A DNA stretch of 64,000 bases from Psychrobacillus sp042945595 (GCF_042945595.1 NZ_CP168493.1:3873501-3937500); one strand, 5' to 3'. Positions 25,207 to 33,715 are shown, numbered from the stretch's first letter. Notes: generated by a model from the sequence alone, not told the origin. Translations and numbers: made by a program.

Positions 25207-27210
25207 TTAAATTTTAAAATTCTTAACCGCTTCAAGAAGATTATTAGCCTCAAATACAACATCGTCAGAATCTGTTCTTACTTTTTGTATTCCATGAGCC
25301 TGCTCTTGAGTAACTGCTAAAAACTCTTCTGTGGATGCTGCATTTTCCTCAGCAACAGCTGCAATATTCTCCATAACCATGGATATTTCATGTGACTTAT
25401 TATTTACTTCACTAGCTGAAGATGCCGCTTTGTTTATTTGTATTACAATGTTTTGTACGGAACCTTTTATTTGGTCAAAATATTTCTTTGTATCATTTAC
25501 TGCAATTTCTTGCTTTAATACAACATCTTTTACTAGATTAACCTCATCAACACTTTGAGATGTTCTTGCCTGTATTTCCTTGATAAGTGCAATAATCTCA
25601 TTACTTGAATTCGCTGATTGTTCCGCAAGTTTCCTTACCTCATCTGCAACAACAGCAAAGCCCTTCCCATGCTCCCCTGCACGGGCTGCTTCTATTGCTG
25701 CATTAAGCGCAAGAAGGTTTGTTTGGCTAGCTATACCTCCAATAACATCGACTATATCGCTAATCTTTGCTGATTTTTCAGCCAACATATCAATTGCCAT
25801 TCCTACATTTTCAGTAGTTTTCTTGCTTTCTTCCATAAGGCTTAACTGACCTACAATAGCCGTAAATCCCTCATCGACAGTTGCATTAACTAATTTGATC
25901 ATATCTACAGACTTTTCAACATTAGTTGTGATTTCTTGTATATCATTTGTAATACCAGTTACCATCGATGTTCCATTTTGTACTGACTCAGCTTGGTAAT
26001 TTGCACCACTTGCAATACTATCTACTGTAACAAGTATTTCAGATGAAATATTCCCGGACTGAGCAGCCATGCTATTCATTTCACTTGCTTTAGAATCTAC
26101 AGTATTTGCAGCAATTATTACTTGCTGTACTAGATTTCTTAAATTGTCAATCATTGAATTATATGCAATAGAAAGTTCAGCGATTTCATCCTTACCTTTA
26201 ACATCAATTTTTGTTGTAAAATCACCATTAGCCATGTTCTTAGAGTTTTCTATAAGCTTTAAAATAGGGCGAACTACTACTCTTGAGAGCAAGATTGCAA
26301 TGATTGCCACACTGATCAAAGAAATGACAATAATAGTAATTGCTGTTTGCTTAGATTTCATGGCTTGCTCATTCATTTCTTGAAAAGGAACATCTAAAAC
26401 TAGCCGCCAACCTGTCCTCTCGATTTCATTATAAGAGGCAACAATACTTTGACCACTATCATCTTGATAATTTAAGATGCCGTTTTTATTAACCAGAACA
26501 TTCTTGTTAAACAGTTCAGCGGTATCGTTACTCTCCATTTCTTTTAAATTCTTGCCAATTTTCGTGGGATCAGGATGAACCAGAATTACACCGTTGCTTG
26601 ATATTAAGTATCCTTTTCCTGTTGTAGCAACTTTAATATCTTTAACAACTTTGGAAATTTTGGATACATCAAGCATCGATTGAACAATCCCTCTAAACTC
26701 CCCCTTATCATCTACAAGCGGAACATCGATGATAATGATGTCAAGATCTTCATTAACAGCTTTAAGAATATCGGAGACTGCGACTTTTTTGGTACTCATT
26801 GCATTTTTAACATTTTGGAATTCACTTCCATCATAACTTTGGTCACTCGTTTCATAGACATACCCTTTCGTGTCCACATACGAATATACTTGTACGTCAT
26901 GATCGCTTTGTGCCAAAATCTTAAGAACTGGGATAACTTGTTTAGGGTCATTATTCAAAAATTCTGGATGCTCCTTCACCACAGCTTGCATCGATTCAAT
27001 TTTTTGTGAAATCCAGTCGTTAATATATTTCGCATTAAGATTTGTTGCCTCTTCAAAAGCGTCTTCAGATGTTGTACTAATGGCAACGTTGGATTGCATG
27101 AGTAAAATGGATGAAGAAGCAACAAGTGGAATTAGCGATATTGATAGCAAAATAATCATTAATTTGAGCTTGAAAGATTTATTAATGGCTGAAAAAAGAT
27201 TTTTACGCAT
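25207..27210 (-). CDS. Methyl-accepting chemotaxis protein with double-Cache sensor
   Basis: A 667-residue receptor if it starts at 27210, where AAGGGATG precedes the ATG; an in-frame ATG at 27258 lacks one. Order: membrane helix (about 15-37), extracellular dCache domain ('GKGYLISSNGVILVHPDPTKIG'-type motif near 200), second helix (about 285-310), HAMP ('IDVKGKDEIAELSIAYNSM') and signalling domain with tip 'TNLLALNAAIEAARAGEHG'. It probably senses amino acids or organic acids. It lies inside the rlmH-associated island and may be cargo. It is intact. Confidence 0.9.
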   Translation of the reverse strand: MRKNLFSAINKSFKLKLMIILLSISLIPLVASSSILLMQSNVAISTTSEDAFEEATNLNAKYINDWISQKIESMQAVVKEHPEFLNNDPKQVIPVLKILAQSDHDVQVYSYVDTKGYVYETSDQSYDGSEFQNVKNAMSTKKVAVSDILKAVNEDLDIIIIDVPLVDDKGEFRGIVQSMLDVSKISKVVKDIKVATTGKGYLISSNGVILVHPDPTKIGKNLKEMESNDTAELFNKNVLVNKNGILNYQDDSGQSIVASYNEIERTGWRLVLDVPFQEMNEQAMKSKQTAITIIVISLISVAIIAILLSRVVVRPILKLIENSKNMANGDFTTKIDVKGKDEIAELSIAYNSMIDNLRNLVQQVIIAANTVDSKASEMNSMAAQSGNISSEILVTVDSIASGANYQAESVQNGTSMVTGITNDIQEITTNVEKSVDMIKLVNATVDEGFTAIVGQLSLMEESKKTTENVGMAIDMLAEKSAKISDIVDVIGGIASQTNLLALNAAIEAARAGEHGKGFAVVADEVRKLAEQSANSSNEIIALIKEIQARTSQSVDEVNLVKDVVLKQEIAVNDTKKYFDQIKGSVQNIVIQINKAASSASEVNNKSHEISMVMENIAAVAEENAASTEEFLAVTQEQAHGIQKVRTDSDDVVFEANNLLEAVKNFKI

Positions 27211-27690
27211 ATTTGTCATCCCTTTTTTAAACATAGATTTTGTCGTTTTATTGTTCAAGTCTCAATTTCAAATTTTCCTAAAACCCAGAAAACATTTCCC
27301 CTTTCTATAAATCTTGTTTGAATCAATTACAGTGTCTGCACTCACATTGTAAAATCATAATACTACATAAAACGCCAAATTTCACCATTAAACTGTTATT
27401 TTATTCTATATTTTTATGCAATTTCGACAAAACAATCCTTATTACCTAAAATATATAGAAAACTCCCGTATTAATGCTAAAGATCTCCGTAATTAGTCTT
27501 TATGCGATTTTTATGAAATACTAATCGCTATGTCAATTGCACCTATTAGAACAAATTAACTAGCTATTTTATACTAGTAGAGGCTGTTCTCTAAAGTTAA
27601 TATGTTCGTACAATTGGAGATTTATAATTTGCAAAATGTTGTTCAATTTCGATGAAAGAGTTAGAAAACAGCATTGCTTTTTTATCTGCT
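27211..27690. other. AT-rich intergenic region, nothing recognised
   Basis: The region between the chemoreceptor and a decayed LOG-family gene. I see no gene, no structured RNA and no repeat beyond short AT-rich inverted stretches. Confidence 0.55.
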
Positions 27691-28143
27691 TCAGTTTAAT
27701 AAAACATTTGTTATCAACTCATCATAAAAATCTTTTATTTTATCCAAGTAGCAACCTACATTGAATAAAATACATGGATTTTGGTGTTGTCCAATTTTTG
27801 CCCATGAAATTACCTCAGAGATTTCTTCTAGAATTCCAGGTTCCTCAGTCAATGCAATATAGCAGTTCCCTAATTCAATCATCTTGTTTTTACGTTCAGA
27901 CATAGGATGAACAGATTCTAAACGAGTTAAATTAGGATGACTTAGCTCTCGATAAACTTAAAATGTTGGAATAATGCCGAATACTTTACCGTTATGTATA
28001 AAAACTTCATCTAAAATCACGCCCATTAGACCAATTTTTCTTCGCCATATACTAAAGTATCACCATATTCCAAGTGATTTTGCTGCCTCTTTGTATAAAT
28101 CATTGTTACTTAGGCTTGCACCACAGTAAACTGAAATATTCAA
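27691..28143 (-). pseudogene. Decayed LOG-family (YvdD-like) phosphoribohydrolase gene
   Basis: It starts at TTG 28143 with AAAGGAGG upstream and reads 'NISVYCGASLSNNDLYKEAAK', then breaks near 'SLGIW'. It resumes as 'KIGLMGVILDEVF', breaks again, and ends in a clean 70-codon frame with the family motif 'GILEEISEVISWAKIGQHQNP'. The normal gene (TIGR00730 group, B. subtilis YvdD) encodes about 190 residues with a PGGxGTxxE motif; here it is degenerate ('EEPGILEE'). At least two frame breaks and a stop make it non-functional. Confidence 0.8.
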
Positions 28144-28195
28144 ATTTTATTCCTCCTTTACGCTACCATTCTAGCAGTATAATGAGTGGTTTTCA

Positions 28196-28510
28196 TTGAA
28201 TATTTTTGAATACAAAAAGTGGCTAACAGACTTTTATAAAGAACGAGGCTGATATGACTTAATCGCCTTTATTCGTGTGCATTTTTTAACGGAAGAGGTT
28301 GGTAAAGTTTCAAAAGCCATTCGAACAATTGAAATTGAGCGTGATCGTCCAAATGAAGAAAATCTACCAAAAGAAAACCAAATTGAGAATTTAAAAGAAG
28401 AACTAGGCGATGTTCTCTATAATTAATTTATTTTAGCTGATTAGTACGAAATTGATTTAACTGAAATTATGTTAAGCCATAAAGATAAACTTACAAAACG
28501 ATATCAATAA
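28196..28510 (+). pseudogene. Decayed MazG-like (YvdC-type) pyrophosphohydrolase gene
   Basis: One plus-strand frame reads 'EYKKWLTDFYKERG', stop, 'YDLIAFIRVHFLTEEVGKV', 'NLKEELGDVLYN', stop, 'FILAD', stop, 'YEIDLTEIMLSHKDKL'. This matches a roughly 105-residue MazG-family enzyme with the metal-binding EExxE and ExxD motifs ('TEEVGK', 'EELGD'). Three in-frame stops inactivate it. It is divergent from the YvdD-like pseudogene; in B. subtilis yvdC and yvdD are neighbours, so a functional pair has decayed together. Confidence 0.8.
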
Positions 28511-28561
28511 TAATGCATCTAACCTTTAAAAATCCCTAAATAAAAGTTTTAAAAATAGCAA

Positions 28562-28605
28562 AACCACCTAAATCGTTATCACATCAACGATCTAGGTGGT
28601 CCTTT
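28562..28605. terminator. Bidirectional terminator next to the 28.6-kb att-like site
   Basis: ACCACCTAAATCGTT/AACGATCTAGGTGGT stem with one mismatch is followed by CCTTTTT on the plus strand and TTTGC on the minus strand. Confidence 0.75.
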
Positions 28606-28609
28606 TTAC

Positions 28610-28663
28610 AAAACCTCATTTACCCATGATACGGTTCTCCGTGATATGTCTAAATGAGGTTTT
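28610..28663 (-). repeat. rlmH 3'-end-like attachment site with inverted terminal repeats
   Basis: AAAACCTCATTTA (28610-28622) and TAAATGAGGTTTT (28651-28663) are perfect inverted copies of 13 bp. Between them, on the minus strand, 'GAACCGTATCATGGGTAA' corresponds to the rlmH end GAACCTTACCATAAGTAA and would encode 'EPYHG' plus stop. This is the arrangement expected where two elements with terminal inverted repeats have inserted in tandem at the same att site. Confidence 0.7.
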
Positions 28664-28759
28664 CTTATTGTTTATTTTTGAAAACTTTTAGTTAAAAATC
28701 GAATTTCTGAACTGCATCTATTAATGATCCTGTTGCATAATACCTTCTGTCAAAGGATC

Positions 28760-28990
28760 TTAACTCTCTTCAGATAAACATTTCATAATTGCTTGAAGTA
28801 AATTTCCTTCTCTAATTATTTTATTTCTGTCCCCTTCAATTACTTTTAAATTAATTTTTCCATTTTGTGAATATAACTTTCTATAAGAGTCCGATCTAAA
28901 CGGTACTTCTATATGCATTTTTATTAATTGTTCAAGTTCTTCAATATCTATTAAAACTACATTATAGAGTTCTATGGATTTAATCCATTC
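28760..28990 (-). pseudogene. Fragment of an unrecognised gene
   Basis: An open minus-strand frame of about 76 codons, with a stop just upstream (28991-28993) and no early start codon, ends 'LLQAIMKCLSEES' plus TAA. It is a plausible C-terminal piece of a soluble protein. I do not recognise the family, and it may be a chance frame. Confidence 0.3.
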
Positions 28991-29011
28991 TTATGGATAA
29001 CCATGGGATAG

Positions 29012-29060
29012 AATGAGGGCTGTCACAAAAGTCACTTTTATGACAGCCCTTTTCATTTTT
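29012..29060. terminator. Terminator downstream of phoX
   Basis: GGGCTGTCA/TGACAGCCC (29017-29025 with 29041-29049) with a 15-nt loop. The T-run (TTTTCATTTTTT) is on the plus strand; on the minus strand, the direction of phoX, the stem is followed by CATTC. It is probably the end of phoX, but the U-tract favours plus-strand transcripts. Confidence 0.6.
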
Positions 29061-29087
29061 TACATGCACAATAAATGTAAGTGTTTG

Positions 29088-31247
29088 TTATTTAGAAGCA
29101 ACTTTTATGACTCTTGATACACTTTCGTTTCCAGCCTTGTCTTTAGCCACAACAGTTACGCTTGTGCCTGCTTTTTGGGCTTTAATCTTCACAGTGAATT
29201 TCCCTTTTGAATTTGCTTTTGCTTCCCCTAATAATGTTTTCCCGTTATAAACTTGTACAGTAGCATCTTTTTCAGTTGTACCTGTAACTGATTTAGACTT
29301 TGCTGTTACTTTATCTACTTTAGGAGCATCAGGTGCAGTGAAATCTGGCATGTTTGTTAAAGAAGGCAGACCAGAGATATAACCAATACCACCTGTTTTA
29401 TTAATACCAATTTGTTCGTCAACAGCTTTAAGTAATTCATCTTTATTAACAGCTGTAATTGACTTAGCATCTACTTCATCACCAGGATGCTGGAAATTAC
29501 TTAAAATGTATGAGAATCCATTGCGGTCATCAGCAGCAAATAATCCAGTTGCTTCCGCTCCTGCTGGAACAGATAAGACACGATCTAATTCTTTCGTATC
29601 AACATTATATGCCCAAACGTAGTTATTTGTGTGAGCTCCGCTATCTTCACCAATAAAGAGTGTTCTCATTGATTCAGAGTAACTTAAGTTATCTGGATTG
29701 GCTACCTTATCTACATTTGCAGTGTTTCCAAATGAATCAGCTTCTTTTAAATCTTCACCAACAACTAATCCAGACATTGATGGTGCTACATAAGAGCTAT
29801 TAATGGCCTTTCCTTGGCTATCCTTTTGACCACCTTGCAAATCTAATTGATAAGTTACACCAGCTTTAATTTTTGGTAATTGAATTTGGTCTGCTGGGTC
29901 TTTTCCTGTTGAATCTTTTTCCATAGCCTTACTTTGATCGGAAATTGCGATATATACTTTTTTATCCTTTTCGTTTAGTGCTAGACCTTCCATTTTGTTA
30001 AATTCTGTAGTCGCACCAAGAATGGCAGCGTAACGGCGAGTTTCAAGGAAGGCTGCTGCTTTTTCTTTGCCAGGTTTAAGTTTTAAATACTCAACTTTTC
30101 CTTCATTTGAGTATGTTTTAATAGCTGTAAAACCTTCTTTAGGCGCATCTGAAGTTTCAAAAATATCATTGAATGTAATGCCGCTATCAATAATAGCTTT
30201 CACTTCTTTATCGGTTTCATGTCCTAAATTAATCCATTGTAAATCTCCTGAACCACCGTTTTCAGTACCAGTTTGTTTAAATTTGGCTGCATATAATGTA
30301 CCTGATGATAAATCTTTTTCTCTGTCGGCCACATACATAAACATTCCTGTATTACCGCCATCATCCCCGTAAAAAACAGTTTTGTTATCAGGCATTACTT
30401 TCGCTAACTCATGAGAGAAGCGTCCTGTACTGTAATGCTTTACAACTGATGTTTTCCCGTTCTTTTCTACTGTAATTTCAGGAGTGTACCCATAGAAATA
30501 AGGATTAGCCTTTGCTTTATCTCCAAAATAGAATTGAGAGAATGTTTCAACTTGACTTCTTACTTTCGAAGTTGGATCTAAGAAAAGTCGCGCATCTGGT
30601 TCGTACTCTTCAGAACCTAAATGTGTATTCCAAGGAGATAATGATCCGTTACATGGAATCCAAAGTCCTTTTACTGCTGAAAAATCAATTTTTTCTACTT
30701 TTAAAGGTTTCAATTCACCTGTTTTTTTGTCCTGTTCCAACTCAGTTAAAGACATAGATGCAGGAACTAAACCGTATGCTGATTTACCAGCAGCATCAAT
30801 GGTCTGATATTCATAATGTGTAACCATATAAAGTTTGCCGTTAATAGGCAGCATTAAGCTGTTTGAATCCGGAGCATCGGAGACAAAGTATTTTCCGTCT
30901 GTGCTGCTTGGATCCTTAATTGGATTTCCTTTTACATCAATTGGTGTACCTGCTGGGATTTTTTTCCCTTTAACAGTTGCTACCTTATCTTCCGATTTAA
31001 ATAGGTAGTTGTAGGACAACGGAAATGTTTTTACTTTTCCATTGCTATATTTCACATCAACTGTTGCGGCTGTATACGTTTTTACCATTTCTTCAATAGT
31101 AGATGGTGCTTTCATTCCATTAAATTTAACAGCTTCTATTGTTATATTTTTCTGAGCATTCACTGCTGTCGGTGATAATGCTGGAACTGTAATAGCTAGA
31201 GCAAGCGCTAAAGTAACACTTTTTTTCACAATTTTGATATTAATCAT
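29088..31247 (-). CDS. phoX: PhoX-family alkaline phosphatase with C-terminal Ig-like domain
   Basis: A 719-residue secreted protein. A Sec-type signal peptide (residues 1-31, ending 'SPTAVNA') is followed by a long PhoX/DUF839 beta-propeller-like domain. Visible family traits are 'CNGSLSPWNTHLGSEEYEPD' near 200, 'HYSTGRFSHE' near 270, 'YGDDGGNTGMFMYVAD' near 295, and 'NPDNLSYSESMRTLFIGED' near 520. A bacterial Ig-like domain of about 75 residues ends the protein ('VTGTTEKDATVQVYNG'). PhoX enzymes are calcium/iron phosphatases that free phosphate from organic esters. It lies between rlmH and an att-like repeat, so it is probably island cargo. Ribosome site AGGGGG. Confidence 0.88.
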   Translation of the reverse strand: MINIKIVKKSVTLALALAITVPALSPTAVNAQKNITIEAVKFNGMKAPSTIEEMVKTYTAATVDVKYSNGKVKTFPLSYNYLFKSEDKVATVKGKKIPAGTPIDVKGNPIKDPSSTDGKYFVSDAPDSNSLMLPINGKLYMVTHYEYQTIDAAGKSAYGLVPASMSLTELEQDKKTGELKPLKVEKIDFSAVKGLWIPCNGSLSPWNTHLGSEEYEPDARLFLDPTSKVRSQVETFSQFYFGDKAKANPYFYGYTPEITVEKNGKTSVVKHYSTGRFSHELAKVMPDNKTVFYGDDGGNTGMFMYVADREKDLSSGTLYAAKFKQTGTENGGSGDLQWINLGHETDKEVKAIIDSGITFNDIFETSDAPKEGFTAIKTYSNEGKVEYLKLKPGKEKAAAFLETRRYAAILGATTEFNKMEGLALNEKDKKVYIAISDQSKAMEKDSTGKDPADQIQLPKIKAGVTYQLDLQGGQKDSQGKAINSSYVAPSMSGLVVGEDLKEADSFGNTANVDKVANPDNLSYSESMRTLFIGEDSGAHTNNYVWAYNVDTKELDRVLSVPAGAEATGLFAADDRNGFSYILSNFQHPGDEVDAKSITAVNKDELLKAVDEQIGINKTGGIGYISGLPSLTNMPDFTAPDAPKVDKVTAKSKSVTGTTEKDATVQVYNGKTLLGEAKANSKGKFTVKIKAQKAGTSVTVVAKDKAGNESVSRVIKVASK

Positions 31248-31548
31248 CTAATAATCCCCCTAGTAGATTTCTTTTGTGCAATTCTATTAAACTTTATGGA
31301 TGTTAATTTACTGTTGATTTGATTTTAATTATTTGTAAACATTTGATGTTACTAGTGCTCTTTTTCGTAACATTCCAGGAAATAATGGCAAGATATTGAG
31401 TTAATAAGCTTCGTGTAGTTCTTTAATGTTGTATAAAGAGATTTAGATAATATGTCATCTCATTTGTTAGCACTATTAGATCAAAGAGATGAATTAAAAG
31501 CTTTGATTGAAGCTGATTATCGTTCAAATTTATAATATCGTTTACCAA
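31248..31548. other. Intergenic region upstream of phoX
   Basis: AT-rich spacer. It contains a 27-codon plus-strand frame (31452-31535, 'MSSHLLALLDQRDELKALIE') without a ribosome site, perhaps a remnant of another gene. I see no Pho-box-like direct repeat that I can defend. Confidence 0.4.
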
Positions 31549-31582
31549 AAATAGCACCATCCACACGTAATGGAATGGTGCT
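31549..31582 (-). terminator. Terminator of rlmH
   Basis: On the minus strand AGCACCATTCC pairs with GGATGGTGCT and is followed by ATTTTT. It lies within the island segment just after the attachment site, so the terminator came with the insertion. Confidence 0.82.
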
Positions 31583-31596
31583 GTCCCTGTTTTTCA

Positions 31597-31626
31597 AAAA
31601 ACCTCATTTACTTATGGTAAGGTTCA
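31597..31626 (-). repeat. attachment site at the 3' end of rlmH
   Basis: The last seven codons of rlmH (encoding 'NEPYHK' and stop) and the adjoining TAAATGAGGTTTT terminal repeat. In staphylococci the same place, the end of rlmH/orfX, is the attB of SCC elements. The three sequences at 28.6, 25.06 and 22.73 kb repeat it in the same orientation. Confidence 0.7.
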
Positions 31627-32087
31627 TTTTTAATGATGCGAAATGCTCGATAAATTTGCTCAATCAATACTAACTTCATTAATTGGTGTGGCAATGTCAT
31701 TTTCCCAAATGATAGTTTTTCATCTGATCGTTTCAATACTTCTTCTTGTAAACCTAGTGACCCTCCAATGACAAATGCGATTTTACTTTTTCCATACGTC
31801 ATTAAGGATTCTAGACCACTTGCTAGCTGTTCTGAAGATTTCATTTTACCGTCAATTGCTAGTGCAATAACATATGTATCTGCACTGATTTTCGCTAAAA
31901 TGCGTTCTCCTTCTTTTTTCTTTACGATTTCCATATCTGCTTCACTTAGATTTTCTGGCGCTTTCTCATCAGGCACTTCTATCAAATCCATTTTTGCATA
32001 ACTATTCAATCGTTTTGCATATTCTTCTATACCCAGTTTTAAGTACTTTTCTTTCAATTTCCCAACCGTGATAATTTGTATATTCAC
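31608..32087 (-). CDS. rlmH: 23S rRNA pseudouridine-1915 N3-methyltransferase
   Basis: A 159-residue SPOUT-fold methyltransferase of the usual family length. The SAM-binding knot is seen in 'AFVIGGSLGLQEEVLKRSD' (about 103-121) and 'LPHQLMKLVLIEQIYRAFR', ending 'NEPYHK'. It methylates pseudouridine 1915 in helix 69 of 23S rRNA in assembled ribosomes. Start is GTG at 32087 with GGTGG upstream. The 3' end is intact although it serves as the probable integration site of the downstream island, as in staphylococcal SCC. Confidence 0.95.
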   Translation of the reverse strand: MNIQIITVGKLKEKYLKLGIEEYAKRLNSYAKMDLIEVPDEKAPENLSEADMEIVKKKEGERILAKISADTYVIALAIDGKMKSSEQLASGLESLMTYGKSKIAFVIGGSLGLQEEVLKRSDEKLSFGKMTLPHQLMKLVLIEQIYRAFRIIKNEPYHK

Positions 32088-32509
32088 AGGTTATCCACCT
32101 TCACATTTCATTTACAAACAACTTATCCACAAATGTTATCCACATATCCACATTGCTTATCTACATATTGTGTTTTATTTTTCATTTTCTACAATATATA
32201 TTGCTTGCTCATCACAGTATGTGCACTTTGTGGATAACTTTTCTTCATTCAATATTTTTTCTAGCATTGGAAAGGTTTTTTGCTCTGCTACAAACATGTC
32301 TAAAGCTTGATTTATATGGTTTTCGCAACTGAATATTCTCAATTTTTCACTACCTTCCTATTTACTAATAATTCACTAAGTTATACACAAATCGTTCGTT
32401 GTTATCCACAATCTATTTTACCAAACGAAAAGCGAGTAGGAAAGAATAGCTTTTCTTTTCCTACTCGCTGTGTAAAACTTTTATTTACAATAAAAAGTTA
32501 TCCACATCT
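32088..32509. promoter_or_regulatory. DnaA-box cluster between rlmH and htrC
   Basis: Six perfect TTATNCACA boxes: 32123, 32136, 32381, 32402, 32498 (plus strand) and 32229 (minus strand). Near matches are at 32091, 32144 and 32157. They are about 31 kb from the origin. In B. subtilis, DnaA-box clusters outside oriC include one at yydA, the rlmH homologue, and help restrain initiation; the same role is inferred here. The htrC terminator lies within. Confidence 0.8.
32431..32469 (-). terminator. Terminator of htrC
   Basis: A stem of about 13-15 bp beginning AGCGAGTAGGAAA is followed on the minus strand by TTTTCG. It lies 40 bp after the htrC stop, between DnaA boxes. Confidence 0.75.
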
Positions 32510-33715
32510 TTATAAACTGTCTGTATCCACCAATTTAAGCGTTAGATCCACAATTTTTCCGTCTCTATACACTTTCACTTTTAATTCGTCGCCAATTTCT
32601 TTTTCGTTATATAAATGTTTTCTTAATTCAATTGTATTTTCTATTTTTTCTCCGTCCATCTCTACAATAACATCATAAGTCTTCATTCCAGCTTTAGCTG
32701 CAGGTGAATTTGGAACGACTTCATTTACCACAACACCTGTAGTTACTTCTGCTGGTAACTTCAAAGTATCCTTTTGATGAATTGCTGGTACGTTTGTTAA
32801 ATCAACTAATGTAATCCCCATAGAAGGACGATTCACTTTACCATTCCGCTCCAAATCCTCAATAATTGGAATTGCGGAGTTAACTGGGATTGCCAGACCT
32901 ATACCTTCAACAGCGGCCTCAGATATTTTCATGGAATTAATCCCTACAAGTTGACCGGCTAAATTTATTAACGCTCCACCACTATTACCAGGGTTAATAG
33001 CTGCGTCTGTTTGTAAAACTTCTGCTTGCCAATCTACCACACCATCTCCATTAATATCTACTGGTATTGCACGATCTTTACCAGATACAACCCCAGTGGT
33101 TACAGATCCATAAAAATCGAGTCCTAGTGGGTTACCAATGGCAATTACAGTTTCACCTTGTTTTAATGCATCTGAGTCACCAAATGTAATGACAGAATCT
33201 ACTCCCTTAGCATCAATTTCAAGTACCGCTAAATCCGTCCAAATATCGGTACCTACAAGTTTTGCTTCTACCTTGGTTCCATCAACTAATGTTACTTCTA
33301 GTGATTTCGCACCTTCAACAACATGGTTATTCGTAATGACGTACGCCTTTCCGCCTTCTTTTTTATAAATAACTCCTGACCCTGTTCCCGCTTCTTGTGT
33401 AGATTTTGAATGACTCCAAAAGTCAGTAACGGATTGAATATTTGATACACCGACTACAGCACCCGAAGCCTTTTCAACCGCTTCCGTAACACCCGTGTTC
33501 ACATCTACAGAAAGCTGTTGCGTTTCCATAGAAGTTTTGGTCGCTTTCGTTCCGTTATTAGTTGGCAAATTTGTTAACACGGATGGTATTAAAAACCAAA
33601 CAAGCAATGCACCTACCATTACTCCCGCTAAAGCACTAAAAAAATAGCCTGCTAAACTTTTTTTCTTTTCTTTTTTAGGTTCCTCCTGTGGTTCATATGG
33701 ATTGTAATCGTCCAT
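32510..33715 (-). CDS. htrC: HtrA-like membrane serine protease (YycK)
   Basis: A 401-residue protease: short cytosolic tail, membrane helix (about 24-44), trypsin-like domain and C-terminal PDZ domain (about 285-395). The catalytic triad is visible: His in 'ITNNHVVEGA', Asp in 'TDLAVLEID' and Ser in 'NPGNSGGALIN'. It acts outside the membrane in quality control of exported proteins. It is the usual neighbour of the wal operon in Bacillales, separated here from walJ by a terminator. Start ATG 33715 has GGGAGATG upstream. Confidence 0.93.
   Translation of the reverse strand: MDDYNPYEPQEEPKKEKKKSLAGYFFSALAGVMVGALLVWFLIPSVLTNLPTNNGTKATKTSMETQQLSVDVNTGVTEAVEKASGAVVGVSNIQSVTDFWSHSKSTQEAGTGSGVIYKKEGGKAYVITNNHVVEGAKSLEVTLVDGTKVEAKLVGTDIWTDLAVLEIDAKGVDSVITFGDSDALKQGETVIAIGNPLGLDFYGSVTTGVVSGKDRAIPVDINGDGVVDWQAEVLQTDAAINPGNSGGALINLAGQLVGINSMKISEAAVEGIGLAIPVNSAIPIIEDLERNGKVNRPSMGITLVDLTNVPAIHQKDTLKLPAEVTTGVVVNEVVPNSPAAKAGMKTYDVIVEMDGEKIENTIELRKHLYNEKEIGDELKVKVYRDGKIVDLTLKLVDTDSL

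Larger units (their letters stand above)
22761..28622. mobile_element. Putative rlmH-associated island segment 2 (MCP and WYL cassette)
   Basis: It is bounded by inverted copies of TAAATGAGGTTT (plus strand at 22761, minus strand ending at 28622), each next to an rlmH-end-like sequence in the same orientation. It carries the WYL/GyrI-like cassette, a chemoreceptor and two decayed genes. A third att-like copy at 25056 lies inside, suggesting it is itself composite. No recombinase gene was found. Confidence 0.5.
28651..31610. mobile_element. Putative rlmH-associated island segment 1 (PhoX cargo)
   Basis: It runs from the rlmH stop codon (minus-strand TAAATGAGGTTTT ending at 31610) to the inverted copy at 28651. 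The 13-bp terminal repeats match perfectly, and both ends abut the rlmH-end direct repeat. It carries phoX, a decayed fragment and a terminator that replaces the original one of rlmH. There is no ccr or other recombinase, so it would depend on help in trans. Confidence 0.55.

Noticed and set aside
28760..28990. Possible immunity or toxin gene in the 76-codon minus-strand frame
   Set aside because: No start codon, a stop directly upstream and no recognisable motif; kept only as a low-confidence fragment.
31452..31535. 27-codon plus-strand ORF before rlmH terminator
   Set aside because: No ribosome site, no family resemblance, length compatible with chance; not called as a gene.
22761..31610. 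Hidden recombinase, restriction-modification, CRISPR or toxin-antitoxin genes expected in an SCC-like island
   Set aside because: Checked both strands: only WYL, GyrI-like, unknown, chemoreceptor, phoX and decayed yvdD/yvdC-like genes are supported.
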